A stretch of 64,000 bases of DNA from Ideonella_A sakaiensis_A (GCF_048320135.1 NZ_CP182947.1:3968001-4032000), one strand, 5' to 3'; shown: positions 32,682-42,164, counted from the first letter of the stretch. The notes: generated by a model not told the origin, from the sequence alone. Made by a program: numbers and translations.

Positions 32682-34194
32682 GTTGTCCCGCCAGTTCGAT
32701 TGACGTCAGCTCGGCGCGCAAGACACGCTTGAGCACCTTGCCCGACGGCAGCCGGGGCAGCGTTTCGCGCAGCACCAGTTGCTTCGGCAACTTGAAGCCA
32801 CCAAGTTTGCCGCGACAGAACGATTGCAGATCATCGAAGCTCAGCGTCGCTCCCGGGCGCAGCACGACCACCGCAGCCACCCGCTCACCCCAGCGTTCGT
32901 CCGGCAGGCCGACCGCCGCCGCTTCTAGCACCTGCGGCAGCTGGTAGAGCACCCGTTCGACCTCGCTCGAGGCGATGTTCTCGCCGCCGCTGATGATCAT
33001 GTCCTTCTTGCGGTCGGTCAGAAACAGGAATCCCTCGGCGTCGAGATGCCCGACGTCGCCGGTGCGGAACCATTGGTCGGGATGGAAGCTGGCCGCAGTC
33101 TTTTCAGGGTCGCGCCAGTAGCCGCTGGTGACCTTGGGTCCGCGCAGGCAGATCTCGCCCGTCTGGCCGGCTGGCATCGCCTGGCCGTCGTCGTCGCAGA
33201 TGCGAATCTCGACATGTGGCAGGGCGCGGCCGGTGGAACCGATCTTCTCGATCTCGCGGCCGGCGTCCATCAGCGTATCCCCCGAACAGCTTTCGGTCAG
33301 TCCGTAGCCATCGATGTAGCGGCCGGCCTTGAACAGTGAGCTGAACTCGCGGATGCGTTCTTCGGGAGTGCGCTCGCCGCCACCGATCTGCCAGCGAAAA
33401 CTGCTGACGTCGAAGCGTTCGCGATCGGGTAGTGCGAGCAGGCGGTTCAGCATCACCGGCGCCATCCAGCCGGCGGTCAGCCGCTCGCGCGCGATCAGCT
33501 CCAGCGTCTGTTCGGGTTCGAACTCGCGTTGCACCGCCAGCAGGCCGCCCATCTGCAGCACCGCCAGGCCGGGCAAGTCGAAGGCGCCGACATGGTACAG
33601 CGGTCCGACAATGAGCAGCCTCTCGCCACCGTGCAGACCAAGCACCGCGATGTGGTCCAGGCACTTCCAGTGGTAGTTGGCGTAGGAGTGGATCACGCCC
33701 TTGGGACGGTCGGTGGTACCCGAGGTGTACATCAGGCGGAACAGGTCGTCCGGCCGGCACACCCGCGGCGCCGGCACCGGTTCGGCCGCCGGACCGATGC
33801 GGCGGCTGTCGGACTGCGCTGCCTCGTCGACTACCGCCATGTTGGCGAAGCCGCCGGCCAGCTCGCGCAGTTCTTCGTCCACGAGCAGCAGTTTGACACC
33901 CGCATGGCCAACGATGTAGTCCACCTCGTCGCTGCCGAGCCGGTAGTTGATCGGCAGCAGAACCGCGCCAAGGTGGCTGACGGCCAAGGCCAGCTCGATG
34001 AAGGCGCAGCTGTTTTTCATCAGCAGCGCGACGATGTCGCCGGCGCCAATGCCGCGCGCGCTCAGACTGCCGGCAGTGGTGGCGATGCGTTGTGCCAGTG
34101 CGCCGTAGCCCAGGCGCTGGTCGCGATAGATCAGCGCCGGACGCAGCGGCTCGGCACGCGCCCAGCGCAGGACGGCAGCACTCAGATTGACCAT
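32671..34194 (-). CDS. AMP-forming acyl-CoA ligase (ANL superfamily)
   Basis: 507 residues, the usual length. Motifs: P-loop LMYTSGTTDRPKGVIHSY, A5 motif YGLTESCSGD, hinge region FLTDRKKDMIISGGENI, and the catalytic Lys in LPSGKVLKRVLRAE. It activates a carboxylic acid with ATP and CoA. Sequence alone does not tell the acid; the family includes cyclohexanecarboxylate, cinnamate and medium-chain ligases. It precedes the SDR gene in operon 2. Confidence 0.9.
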   Translation of the reverse strand: MVNLSAAVLRWARAEPLRPALIYRDQRLGYGALAQRIATTAGSLSARGIGAGDIVALLMKNSCAFIELALAVSHLGAVLLPINYRLGSDEVDYIVGHAGVKLLLVDEELRELAGGFANMAVVDEAAQSDSRRIGPAAEPVPAPRVCRPDDLFRLMYTSGTTDRPKGVIHSYANYHWKCLDHIAVLGLHGGERLLIVGPLYHVGAFDLPGLAVLQMGGLLAVQREFEPEQTLELIARERLTAGWMAPVMLNRLLALPDRERFDVSSFRWQIGGGERTPEERIREFSSLFKAGRYIDGYGLTESCSGDTLMDAGREIEKIGSTGRALPHVEIRICDDDGQAMPAGQTGEICLRGPKVTSGYWRDPEKTAASFHPDQWFRTGDVGHLDAEGFLFLTDRKKDMIISGGENIASSEVERVLYQLPQVLEAAAVGLPDERWGERVAAVVVLRPGATLSFDDLQSFCRGKLGGFKLPKQLVLRETLPRLPSGKVLKRVLRAELTSIELAGQHET

Positions 34195-34219
34195 GGTGGT
34201 TTCCTCTGCATCAATGCGC

Positions 34220-35395
34220 TCAGTACGAGCGGGGCATGCCCAGATCGTGATTGGCGACGAAGTTCAGGATCATTTCCTCGGATACCGGCGCGAAGCGGAA
34301 CAAGCGTGCATCGCGCCACAGGCGTTCGACATGGAACTCGGTGGCGTAGCCCATGCCCCCCATGGTCTGCATTGCACGTTCGGTGGTCCGCCCGACAACC
34401 TGTGCGGCGAGCAGCTTGGCGGCATTGGCCTCGCTGCCGTAGGGCAGCCCCATGTCGCAGTTCACCGCCGCCTTGTGGTTGAGCAGCCGTGCCGCTTCGA
34501 TCTCGACATGGCATTGCGCCAGCGGGAACTGCAGTCCCTGGTAGCTGCTGATCGGCATGCTGCCGAACACCTTGCGATCGTTGCCGTATTTCACCGCCAG
34601 CTTGATGGCGAGCTCGCCGGTGCCGGCCAGCGCCGCGGTGGTGACGATGCGTTCGGTGTTCAGCACGTCGAGCAGTTCGTGCCAACCCCGGTGCAGCGTG
34701 CCTACCAGTTCGTCGGAGTCGATGTGCACGTCGTCGAAAAAGACGCTGCTCGACGCCAGCGTGCGTGTCCCGACCTTGTCGATGGCGCTGTGCGTCAGGC
34801 CCTTGCGGTCGACATCGATCATGAACATCGACAGGCCGTCGCTGCGCGACTTGCATTCGTCAAGCTTCTTGGTCCGTGCTACCACCAGCATCTTGGCGGC
34901 ATCGGGCACGCCGGTGATCCAGATCTTGCGGCCGTTCAGGCGCCAGCCTGCGCCGCCGGCTGCGGCGAAGCTGCGCAGCTCCAGCGTGTTGGTGCCGGCA
35001 TCAGGCTCGGTCAGCGCCATGCAGCAGTTGATCTCGCCGGTGATGATCTTTGGCAACAGCTCGGCCTTCATCGCGGGCGTGCCAAAGCGCGACAACGCCA
35101 CGCCGCCGAAGATCGGGTTGATCATGAAGAGCTGGCCCACCGTAGAGCCACCCCCGCAGGCGGCCAGTGTCTCGACCACCAGTGCCAGTTCGAACATGCC
35201 CAGCCCGGATCCGCCAACCGCCGTCGGCAGCGCAGCACCACACAGGCCGGCCTCACAGACGGCGTGCCAGAACTCGATCGGAAAGGCCTTGGCCGCGTCC
35301 TGCTTGCGCCAGTATTCGAGGCCGAAGTGATCGCCGACCTTGCGCGCCGCATCGATCATCAGTTTCTGTTCGTCGGAAAGTCGAAAGTCCATCAT
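34220..35395 (-). CDS. Acyl-CoA dehydrogenase
   Basis: 391 residues; the first of two adjacent ATGs overlaps the E2 stop. Family signs: CCMALTEPDAGTNTLELRSF, WRLNGRKIWITGV, and LNTERIVTTAALAGTGELAI with Glu at the isovaleryl-CoA-dehydrogenase-type catalytic position. The usual C-terminal GTSEIQ is replaced by RFAPVSEEMILN, so FAD contacts there differ. It oxidises an acyl-CoA to the enoyl-CoA and passes electrons to ETF. The gene is in operon 2. Confidence 0.88.
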   Translation of the reverse strand: MMDFRLSDEQKLMIDAARKVGDHFGLEYWRKQDAAKAFPIEFWHAVCEAGLCGAALPTAVGGSGLGMFELALVVETLAACGGGSTVGQLFMINPIFGGVALSRFGTPAMKAELLPKIITGEINCCMALTEPDAGTNTLELRSFAAAGGAGWRLNGRKIWITGVPDAAKMLVVARTKKLDECKSRSDGLSMFMIDVDRKGLTHSAIDKVGTRTLASSSVFFDDVHIDSDELVGTLHRGWHELLDVLNTERIVTTAALAGTGELAIKLAVKYGNDRKVFGSMPISSYQGLQFPLAQCHVEIEAARLLNHKAAVNCDMGLPYGSEANAAKLLAAQVVGRTTERAMQTMGGMGYATEFHVERLWRDARLFRFAPVSEEMILNFVANHDLGMPRSY

Positions 35396-36657
35396 GACTC
35401 CTGCAATAATTCTTCAAACAACAGCCGCGTCGGATGGGTGAGTCCATCAACGATGGCATGCAGCAGTGCCGCGCCGCTGACGCCATCGAGCACGCGGTGG
35501 TCGACCGACAGCGTGAGCATGATCTCGTGCTGCAGTGTCGGTTGGCCCTGCGCGTCGGGGCGGAACAGCTCGCGCACGCCGCCCACGCCGAGAATCATCG
35601 ACTGGCCGGGGACGATGATCGACGTCATCGATGCAAGGCCGGCCATGCCGGCGTTGGAAACGGTGATGGCGCCACCGGCCATCTCGTCGGCGCCCAGCCG
35701 CCCGGCCCGGGCCCGCTCGGCCAGCGTGTTGGCCTGGCGCGCCAGTGCGGCCAGACCCAGTCGACCGACGTCGCGCAACACCGGCACCAGCAGCCCGTGT
35801 TCGGTGTGCACCGCAAGGCCGACATCGCTGTCGTCGAGCACCAGCACGCCTTGTGCTGTCCAGACACGGTTCAGCTCGGGCAGTGAGCGCAGCGCGCGGC
35901 CCACCGCGGCGACGATGTAATGGTTCAGTGTCAGGCGCGGCTCGGCAGCCGGGTCCTTCAGCTTGTCGTGCAGTTCGAGCAGGTTGGAAACCTCGGCCTC
36001 GCGCGCAAGGTAGAAGTGCGGGATCTCCTGCTTGACCGCGGTCAGGCGTGCCGCCATGGCCTGCTGCCTCGGCGTCAAGGGCTTCAGGTGACCGCGCGGC
36101 GCGCCGATCGCCGGCAAAGTGGTGGGCAGCGGGTGTGCGGTCGACACAGTCACGCCGGACGCTGGTGCCGGCGGTAAGCCCGCAGCCTCGACGTCGCGTG
36201 CACGCACGCGGCCGCGCGGCCCTGAGCCGGTCACAGAGCTGAGTTCGATGCCGCGTTGCCGGGCCAGCTTGCGTGCCCAGGGTGTGACGGGCCGGCGCTC
36301 CTGCAAGGCCATGGCGTGCGGGAGTGACAAGTCCGTTGACGCCACCATCGCTGCCGGCATTTCGGCAGCCGGCCGGCTGGCGTGCGCTGGCAGCGTCGCC
36401 GGTGCTGCAGCGGCACCGCAGTCGTCGTCCCAGTAGCCAAGGACGGCGCCGACCGGCACGGTCTCGCCGACGGCCGAGCTCTGGACGCCCATGATCCCGT
36501 CACGCTCGGCCGCGATCTCGCTGGCAGCCTTGTCGTTCTCGACCACGAACACACAGTCGCCGGCGTTGAATCGCGCGCCCGGGGCCACCGTCCATTCGGC
36601 GAGAACGCCGTCGGTCATCGTCAGGCCCAGCTTGGGCATGATCCAGTCGCGGAGCAC
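35392..36657 (-). CDS. 2-oxoacid dehydrogenase E2 (dihydrolipoamide acyltransferase)
   Basis: 421 residues from the GTG at 36657, just after the crotonase stop. Lipoyl domain MPKLGLTMTDGVLAEWTVAP with VENDKAASE (lipoyl Lys); E3-binding segment VTPWARKLARQRGIELSSVT; catalytic domain ending SVDHRVLDGVSGAALL with the His and Asp of the acyltransferase. It belongs with E1alpha and E1beta two genes upstream; a crotonase gene sits between them. No E3 (lipoamide dehydrogenase) gene is present, so that subunit must be shared. The acyl group could be acetyl, branched or one specific to the pathway. Confidence 0.9.
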   Translation of the reverse strand: MLRDWIMPKLGLTMTDGVLAEWTVAPGARFNAGDCVFVVENDKAASEIAAERDGIMGVQSSAVGETVPVGAVLGYWDDDCGAAAAPATLPAHASRPAAEMPAAMVASTDLSLPHAMALQERRPVTPWARKLARQRGIELSSVTGSGPRGRVRARDVEAAGLPPAPASGVTVSTAHPLPTTLPAIGAPRGHLKPLTPRQQAMAARLTAVKQEIPHFYLAREAEVSNLLELHDKLKDPAAEPRLTLNHYIVAAVGRALRSLPELNRVWTAQGVLVLDDSDVGLAVHTEHGLLVPVLRDVGRLGLAALARQANTLAERARAGRLGADEMAGGAITVSNAGMAGLASMTSIIVPGQSMILGVGGVRELFRPDAQGQPTLQHEIMLTLSVDHRVLDGVSGAALLHAIVDGLTHPTRLLFEELLQES

Positions 36658-36661
36658 GCCG

Positions 36662-37441
36662 TCAGGTTCCGCTGAAATCGGCTTTTCGCTTGTCCAGGAA
36701 GGCACGGCAGCCTTCGTGGGCGTCCCGGCTGTCAAGCACCAGGCCGATCATGGCCTGCTCATGCGCCAGCGCTGCCGGCAATGGCATCTCCAAACCATGG
36801 CGCAACGTGCGCTTGAGCAACTTCAGCACCAGCGGCGACTTCTCGGCAATGCGGGCGGCCAGCGCCAGCGTCTCGTCGAGCAGGCGCTCGCGCGGTACGG
36901 CGCGATTGCACATGCCCAGGGCTACGGCCTCGGCGGCGCTGATCTGGTCGCCGGTGAACATCAGCTCCTTGGCTCGACAAAGCGGGATCTGGCGGATCAA
37001 TCGCTGCGTGCCGCCGGCACCGGGGAAAAGGCCTAGAGTGATCTCGGGCAGGCCAAGCTTGGCCTCCTCGGCAACCAGGCGGATGTCCAGCGCCAGCAGC
37101 AACTCGGTGCCACCGCCCAACGCCCAGCCGTTGATCGCACCCAGCGTCGGTTTGTCGCAGTTGTCGAAGCGGTTGACCAAATGGTGGATGACTTCGGCAA
37201 ACTCCTGGTAATGCGCCAGGCCCTTGCGGCTGTCGAGGTCGGCGATGTCGCCGCCGGCAACAAACGCGCGCTCGCCGGCACCAGTGATGACGATGACGTG
37301 CACGCCGTCGTCGGCCTCGAAGGCGGCCAGCGCAGCATCGAGCTCGTGCATGGTCGCTACGTCGATGGCGTTGAGTGTCTTCGGCCGGTTGATGGTCAGC
37401 AGCCCGACCGGGCCGCGCTTTTCGCTCAGGATATTGGACAT
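36662..37441 (-). CDS. Enoyl-CoA hydratase (crotonase)
   Basis: 259 residues from the ATG at 37441 (AAAGG upstream). Both acid/base glutamates of true hydratases are present: GGGTELLLALDIRLVAEEAK and LGLPEITLGLFPGAGGTQRL; the oxyanion loop is AFVAGGDIAD. It hydrates trans-2-enoyl-CoA to the 3-hydroxy compound. It is inserted between the E1beta and E2 genes. Confidence 0.92.
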   Translation of the reverse strand: MSNILSEKRGPVGLLTINRPKTLNAIDVATMHELDAALAAFEADDGVHVIVITGAGERAFVAGGDIADLDSRKGLAHYQEFAEVIHHLVNRFDNCDKPTLGAINGWALGGGTELLLALDIRLVAEEAKLGLPEITLGLFPGAGGTQRLIRQIPLCRAKELMFTGDQISAAEAVALGMCNRAVPRERLLDETLALAARIAEKSPLVLKLLKRTLRHGLEMPLPAALAHEQAMIGLVLDSRDAHEGCRAFLDKRKADFSGT

Positions 37442-37458
37442 GGTGATTGCCTTTGTGT

Positions 37459-38439
37459 TCAATCCAGCGTGCGCCGCAGTGCGCTGACGATGCCCGCGAC
37501 GCCGATCGCATAACCCTGCTCGAGCGACTTCGCGAACGGCACCGGCATGAACGGTGCACCGACCCGCACGATCGGTGCGTCGAGATCGTCGAAGCCTTCG
37601 TCGGCCAGCGTGGCGGCAATTTCGGCACCGACGCCGAAGGCCTGCACTGCCTCATGGACGATGACGGCGCGGTGGGTGCGTGCCAACGAGGCGAGGACGG
37701 TGCGGCGGTCCCAGGGCTGCAGGCTGCGCAGGTCGATGACCTCGATTTCGACACCTTCGGCGGCGAGCTGCTGCGCCGCCAGCAGCGATGTGTGCACGGT
37801 CGCGCCATAGGTCACGAGCGTCGCGTCGCGTCCCGCACGCACCACCTTCGCTGTCCCGATTGCATCGGTCGCAGCGCAGTCCACCGGGCCCTTGCTGCCG
37901 TACAGGCCCTTGTGTTCGATGAAGATCACCGGGTCAGGATCGGCGATGGCCGCTCGCAGCAGGCCGTAGGCGTCACCGGGTGTTGCGGCGCAGACCACCT
38001 TCAGGCCGGGAATGTGTGCCAGCCAGGATTCCAGGCATTGCGAGTGCTGCGGCCCCGCATTAAGCCCGCCGCCATGCGGCGTGCGCATCACCATCGGTAC
38101 GCTGCATTGGCCGCCGAACATGAAGCGCGCCTTGGCTGCCTGGTTGACCAGCGCATCCATCGCCAGCGTGACGAAATCCATGAACATGATCTCGACCACC
38201 GGTCGCAATCCCGACAGGGCAGCGCCGACCGCAGCCGAGACGATGCTGGCTTCCGAGATCGGTGTGTCGAGGACGCGCTTCGGACCGAATTCATCGAGCA
38301 GGCCGCGCGTCGCCTTGAACGAGCCACCCGGCGCCCCGATGTCCTCGCCCATCACGACCACACGTGGGTCTTCGGCCATGGTGTCGCGCAGGGCCATCGC
38401 GACGCTGGCCATATATTTCATTTCTGTAGTCGTGCTCAT
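37459..38439 (-). CDS. 2-oxoacid dehydrogenase E1 beta subunit
   Basis: 326 residues from the ATG at 38439, which overlaps the E1alpha stop (ATGA). Pyr-domain pattern VVVMGEDIGAPGGSFKATRG, TPISEASIVSAAVGAALSGL, then MVMRTPHGGGLNAGPQHSQC and the transketolase C-domain (EVIDLRSLQPWDRRTVLASL). It binds thiamine diphosphate jointly with E1alpha and decarboxylates a 2-oxoacid. Relatives include acetoin, pyruvate and branched-chain 2-oxoacid dehydrogenases; the exact substrate is not readable. Confidence 0.92.
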   Translation of the reverse strand: MSTTTEMKYMASVAMALRDTMAEDPRVVVMGEDIGAPGGSFKATRGLLDEFGPKRVLDTPISEASIVSAAVGAALSGLRPVVEIMFMDFVTLAMDALVNQAAKARFMFGGQCSVPMVMRTPHGGGLNAGPQHSQCLESWLAHIPGLKVVCAATPGDAYGLLRAAIADPDPVIFIEHKGLYGSKGPVDCAATDAIGTAKVVRAGRDATLVTYGATVHTSLLAAQQLAAEGVEIEVIDLRSLQPWDRRTVLASLARTHRAVIVHEAVQAFGVGAEIAATLADEGFDDLDAPIVRVGAPFMPVPFAKSLEQGYAIGVAGIVSALRRTLD

Positions 38440-39413
38440 GCCGGCAGCGGGGTATAGACGTCGGCCAATGCGGGCGCAAAGTCCGGCAGGCCGTCGGCGC
38501 GTGCGGCGGTAATCGCCGCTTCGATGCGCTGCGCCACCTCGCTCGCAGCAGCGGCCAGCACGTCGGCGCCGATCCCGGCCTTGCGCAGCGCGGCCTGGGC
38601 GCGTTCCAGGGGATCGATCTTCGCGCCGGCCTGCAATTCTTCGGCAGCGCGGTATTTCTGCGGATCGCCTTCGAAGTGGCCGCGCACGCGGTGTGTCTTG
38701 CATTCCAGCAGGCGTGGTCCGTTGCCGCTGCGAATGGCCGAGGTGGCGCGTGTCGCCGCGTCGGCCACCGCCAGGACATCGTTGCCGTCCACCAACTCAT
38801 GGACGATGCCGAAGGCCGCCGCCAGACCACCGAGTTGCGCGGCAAATTGACGCGCGGTGGGCGAGAACTCCGACCAGCCGTTGTTCTCGCAGACCAGCAG
38901 CAGCGGAGTCTTCCACAGCGCAGCCATGTTCAGCGTCTCGTGCAACACGCCTTCGGCCATCGCGCCATCGCCGAAGAAACTCACCGCCAGAGCGCCGGTG
39001 CCCAGCACCGACTGTGCGAGGGCACTGCCCAGCGCGATCGGAATGCCGGCGCCGACGATGCCGTTGGCGCCGAGGATTCCAAGGCTGGTGTCGGCCACGT
39101 GCATCGAGCCGCCGCGGCCCTGGCAAATGCCGCCGGCCCGGCCCATGACCTCCTTGAAAAAACCGTCCAGCGCCAAGCCGCGCGCCAGCACGTGGCCATG
39201 GCCACGGTGCGTGGTGGCCAGCGTATCGCCGCTTGCCAGCGCCGAGCAGACACCGGCGGCGATCGCCTCCTGGCCGATGCTGAGGTGAATGAAGCCCGGC
39301 ACCTCGCCGTCGGCGAACAGTTTGGTCAGAGCCATCTCGGCCTGACGGACGAGCAGCATGGTCTGGTACAGCGCGAACAGGCGTTCGCCGCTGTTCGAAG
39401 CCTCGATGTTCAC
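38436..39413 (-). CDS. 2-oxoacid dehydrogenase E1 alpha subunit
   Basis: 325 residues from the GTG at 39413, overlapping the crotonase stop. TDP motif GDGAMAEGVLHETLNMAALW followed by VCENNGW, the GDG-NN pair. Start LFALYQTMLLVRQAEMALTK and HLSIGQEAIAAGVC are typical of the acetoin/pyruvate E1alpha group. It works with E1beta and E2 in the same operon to turn a 2-oxoacid into an acyl-CoA. Confidence 0.92.
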   Translation of the reverse strand: MNIEASNSGERLFALYQTMLLVRQAEMALTKLFADGEVPGFIHLSIGQEAIAAGVCSALASGDTLATTHRGHGHVLARGLALDGFFKEVMGRAGGICQGRGGSMHVADTSLGILGANGIVGAGIPIALGSALAQSVLGTGALAVSFFGDGAMAEGVLHETLNMAALWKTPLLLVCENNGWSEFSPTARQFAAQLGGLAAAFGIVHELVDGNDVLAVADAATRATSAIRSGNGPRLLECKTHRVRGHFEGDPQKYRAAEELQAGAKIDPLERAQAALRKAGIGADVLAAAASEVAQRIEAAITAARADGLPDFAPALADVYTPLPA

Positions 39414-40225
39414 TTGCCGCTGCCGGGCCCGCGCTTGGCCGGCCACTGGAAGGCCAGCGGCTGCTTGTTGATGAAGCGCGACACGGCGTCATGGTGGTAG
39501 TCGGTCTTCATCACCATCGCCTGCGCTGCCGCCTCGAGTTCGGCGAGCGTGTCCTGATCGAGGTTGAACGAGCGGTTGAGGATGTTCTTCGAGATGCCGA
39601 TGGCCTGCGTGGATGCGGTGTGAAAGCGCGCTGCCATTGCCAGCGCTTCGTCGAGCAGGCTCTCCTCGGCCACCACGTCATAGACAATGCCAAGCGATTG
39701 CGCTTCTTCCACATCGACCTCGCGCGCCGAGAACACCAACTCCTTCGCACGCATCAGGCCGACCACGCGCGGCAGCAGGTAGAAAGCGCCCAGGTCCGGT
39801 ACCAGACCCATGCGCGTAAACACGGCGCAGAAGCGGGCGCTGGGCGCGGCGAGCACGAAATCACAGGCCAGTGCCAGGATGAAACCGGCACCGAATGCAG
39901 GCCCGTGCACCGCGGCGATGACCGGCTTCTCGAGATTGGTCAGCTCGCGGAACCAGACGTGCAGGCGGCGGATGCGGTCACGATCTTTGAAGACGGGACG
40001 TTTCTCCGCCGACAGTGCCTTCAGGTCGCCGCCGGCGCAGAAAGCCTTGCCCGAGCCGGTGATGACGACGGCGCGTATGTCGGGGTTGTCGCGGGCCTCG
40101 AACACGGCCTCGGCGATGTCCTGGCGCATCTCCAGGTCGAAGGCATTGCGTGCTTCGGGCTTGTTGAGCCTGATGACGAGCGTGGCGCCGTGGCGCTCGC
40201 GCAGAACGGAAGCTGCGATTGTCAT
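39410..40225 (-). CDS. Crotonase-fold protein lacking hydratase glutamates
   Basis: 271 residues from the ATG at 40225, overlapping the dehydrogenase stop. Oxyanion loop AFCAGGDLKAL and FGAGFILALACDFVLAAPSA are present, but the two hydratase Glu positions read Ile and FTRMGLVPDLGAF. This matches isomerase-type or PaaG-like crotonases that use Asp (LVPD). An enoyl-CoA isomerase or ring-opening hydrolase role is more likely than hydration. It precedes E1alpha in operon 2. Confidence 0.85.
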   Translation of the reverse strand: MTIAASVLRERHGATLVIRLNKPEARNAFDLEMRQDIAEAVFEARDNPDIRAVVITGSGKAFCAGGDLKALSAEKRPVFKDRDRIRRLHVWFRELTNLEKPVIAAVHGPAFGAGFILALACDFVLAAPSARFCAVFTRMGLVPDLGAFYLLPRVVGLMRAKELVFSAREVDVEEAQSLGIVYDVVAEESLLDEALAMAARFHTASTQAIGISKNILNRSFNLDQDTLAELEAAAQAMVMKTDYHHDAVSRFINKQPLAFQWPAKRGPGSGK

Positions 40226-41370
40226 GTCTTGAATCCGAGGTCGCGCGCAATGATGTTGCGCTGGATGTCGCTGGTGCCCTCGCCGATCACATAGACCAGG
40301 GCATCGCGGTGAATGCGGCCAACCGGGTATTCGCGCATGATCCCGGCGCCGCCGTGAATGCGGATGGCGGCTTCGCTGACTGACACTGCCGTCTCGCTGG
40401 CTACCAGCTTGACCTTGGCTGCGGTGGCCGCATCCAACGTTCCCTGGTCGACGCGCCATGCGCCGTAGTAGACCAGCCAGCGTGCGGCCTCGATCTGTGC
40501 CGCCATCTCGGCCAGCCGGTGACCGACGGCCTGGTAGTCACCAATGCGTTTGCCGGCCACCACCCGGTCGCGGGCAAAGGACAGTGCAGCCTCGTATGCC
40601 GCGCGCGCCATGCCCAATGCATTGGCCGCCACGCCGACGCGGTTCTCGCTCAACGAATCGAGGATCACCGGATAGGTTCCCTCGCGCGCGCCGAGCAGGT
40701 CGGCGTCGGGCACGAGCACATTGTCAAGGTGGATCAACGCTGTCTCCGAGCCACGGATGCCTTCCTTGCGCAGCTTGGACATCACCACGCCGGGATTCGG
40801 CAGCTCGACGATGAACAGGCTGATCGCCTCGGGCGTGAGTTCGGGCCGCGTGCGTGCGGCGACCAGCATGAAGTCGGCAATCGGTGCGTTGGTGATGTAG
40901 AGTTTTGCCCCGTCCAGGCGCCAGCCATCGGGCGTGCGCGTGGCCTTGGTGCGCAGCGCACGCACGTTGGAGCCGCCGTCCGGCTCGCTCAGGGCGAAGG
41001 CGGCGATCTTCTCCCCCGCCAGTGCCGGCACGAAACAGCGCGCCCGCTGCTCGGGCGTGCCGGCGCGCCAGAGCGGCCAGATGCCGAGGTGTGAATGGGC
41101 CGACCAGCTTGACGCGAAGGCCTGGCTGCAAAAGCTCAGCTCTTCGCGCACGAGGCAGTCGCTGACCTTGTCCATGCCGCTGCCGCCATCCGATTCGGGG
41201 TAGCGCACGCCAAGCAGACCCAGTTCACCCCAGCGGCGGAACACCTGACGCGGAAAGGACTCTTCTTCTTCGGCCTGCTCGACCAGTGGCGACAGCTCTT
41301 CACGGCACATGCGGCGCACGGTGTCGCGCACGGCTTCATGTTCAGCGGAGAAGCGGAAATCCAGACTCAT
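40222..41370 (-). CDS. Acyl-CoA dehydrogenase
   Basis: 382 residues; its start overlaps the stop of the IclR gene (ATGA). Signature AAFALSEPDGGSNVRALRTK, WRLDGAKLYITNAPIADFML, SENRVGVAANALGMARAAYE, and the C-terminal VIGEGTSDIQRNIIARDLG with the GTSxIQ FAD-contact motif intact. It dehydrogenates an acyl-CoA and donates electrons to ETF. It is the second gene of operon 2. Confidence 0.92.
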   Translation of the reverse strand: MSLDFRFSAEHEAVRDTVRRMCREELSPLVEQAEEEESFPRQVFRRWGELGLLGVRYPESDGGSGMDKVSDCLVREELSFCSQAFASSWSAHSHLGIWPLWRAGTPEQRARCFVPALAGEKIAAFALSEPDGGSNVRALRTKATRTPDGWRLDGAKLYITNAPIADFMLVAARTRPELTPEAISLFIVELPNPGVVMSKLRKEGIRGSETALIHLDNVLVPDADLLGAREGTYPVILDSLSENRVGVAANALGMARAAYEAALSFARDRVVAGKRIGDYQAVGHRLAEMAAQIEAARWLVYYGAWRVDQGTLDAATAAKVKLVASETAVSVSEAAIRIHGGAGIMREYPVGRIHRDALVYVIGEGTSDIQRNIIARDLGFKT

Positions 41371-42164
41371 CGGTCAAGTGCCTCTTCCTTGGGTAGGGGA
41401 CCGGACAAGGCCCGCGAAACAAGTGCGGCCCGGTCGCGCAGGTCTTCGCCCAGTGCCTTGATCGCCGCCCGCGTCAACTGTGCGCTGAACCCGGTACCGC
41501 TGATCGCCATGACCGGCAACCCGGCCGCATCGAGCACCGCTGAGGAGACGCTGGTCACGCCCTTGACATAGTTGGCGGCGTCAACCGCATAGCCCTTGCT
41601 GAGCGCTTCGTCGACACTGCGCATGTAGGCCTCGAAGCTGGGGGCATCATCCCAGCGCAGCGCGGCGACTCTCTGCCGCAGCGCATTGCGGGTCAGACCC
41701 GAGTGCGCCGCCATGCTGCGGCCAAGTGCGGATATGAACATGGGCAGGCGCTGACCGACGTTCATATGAACGCGCATCGTTCCATCGTTGTCAGCGCGAT
41801 CAACCAGCACGACACGGTCTGCCGATGCGCAGTGCCAGAGCGTGGCCGTGACCCGATGCGTGGCGGCGATACATTCGAGGTGCGGATGCACCAGCCGCGC
41901 ATACGATGCGGTCTCGAGTGCGCCCTTGGCCAGTTCGACCAGACCCAGCCCGACCCGGTAGGTCTTGGTGGCGTCGTCAAAAGTGACCAGTCGTTCATGC
42001 ACCAGTGTCTTGAGCAGGTTGAAACAGGTGCTCGAATTCAACCCAAGGCCGCGCGCGATGCGGCTGACCCCGATTGGTGCGGCGGCGGTCGACAGATAGC
42101 GCACGATTGCCAGCCCGCTGGCGAGGGCTCCAACAAGTTTTTCCGGCGCTGCGTTAGTGTCCAT
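41367..42164 (-). CDS. IclR-family transcriptional regulator
   Basis: 265 residues; the ATG at 42164 suits the family, since the winged HTH starts soon after (LVGALASGLAIVRYLSTAAA, GVSRIARGLGLNSSTCFNLL). The ligand domain follows (ISALGRSMAAHSGLTRNALR, YVKGVTSVSSAVLDAAGLPV, AISGTGF). IclR proteins sense aromatic or organic-acid effectors. As first gene of operon 2 and divergent from the porin, it probably controls both. A longer form from a TTG at 42260 is possible but less likely. Confidence 0.9.
   Translation of the reverse strand: MDTNAAPEKLVGALASGLAIVRYLSTAAAPIGVSRIARGLGLNSSTCFNLLKTLVHERLVTFDDATKTYRVGLGLVELAKGALETASYARLVHPHLECIAATHRVTATLWHCASADRVVLVDRADNDGTMRVHMNVGQRLPMFISALGRSMAAHSGLTRNALRQRVAALRWDDAPSFEAYMRSVDEALSKGYAVDAANYVKGVTSVSSAVLDAAGLPVMAISGTGFSAQLTRAAIKALGEDLRDRAALVSRALSGPLPKEEALDR

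Noticed and set aside
34187..35920. A 577-codon forward open frame.
   Set aside because: Shadow of the dehydrogenase and E2 genes on the other strand; no motif, low-complexity composition.
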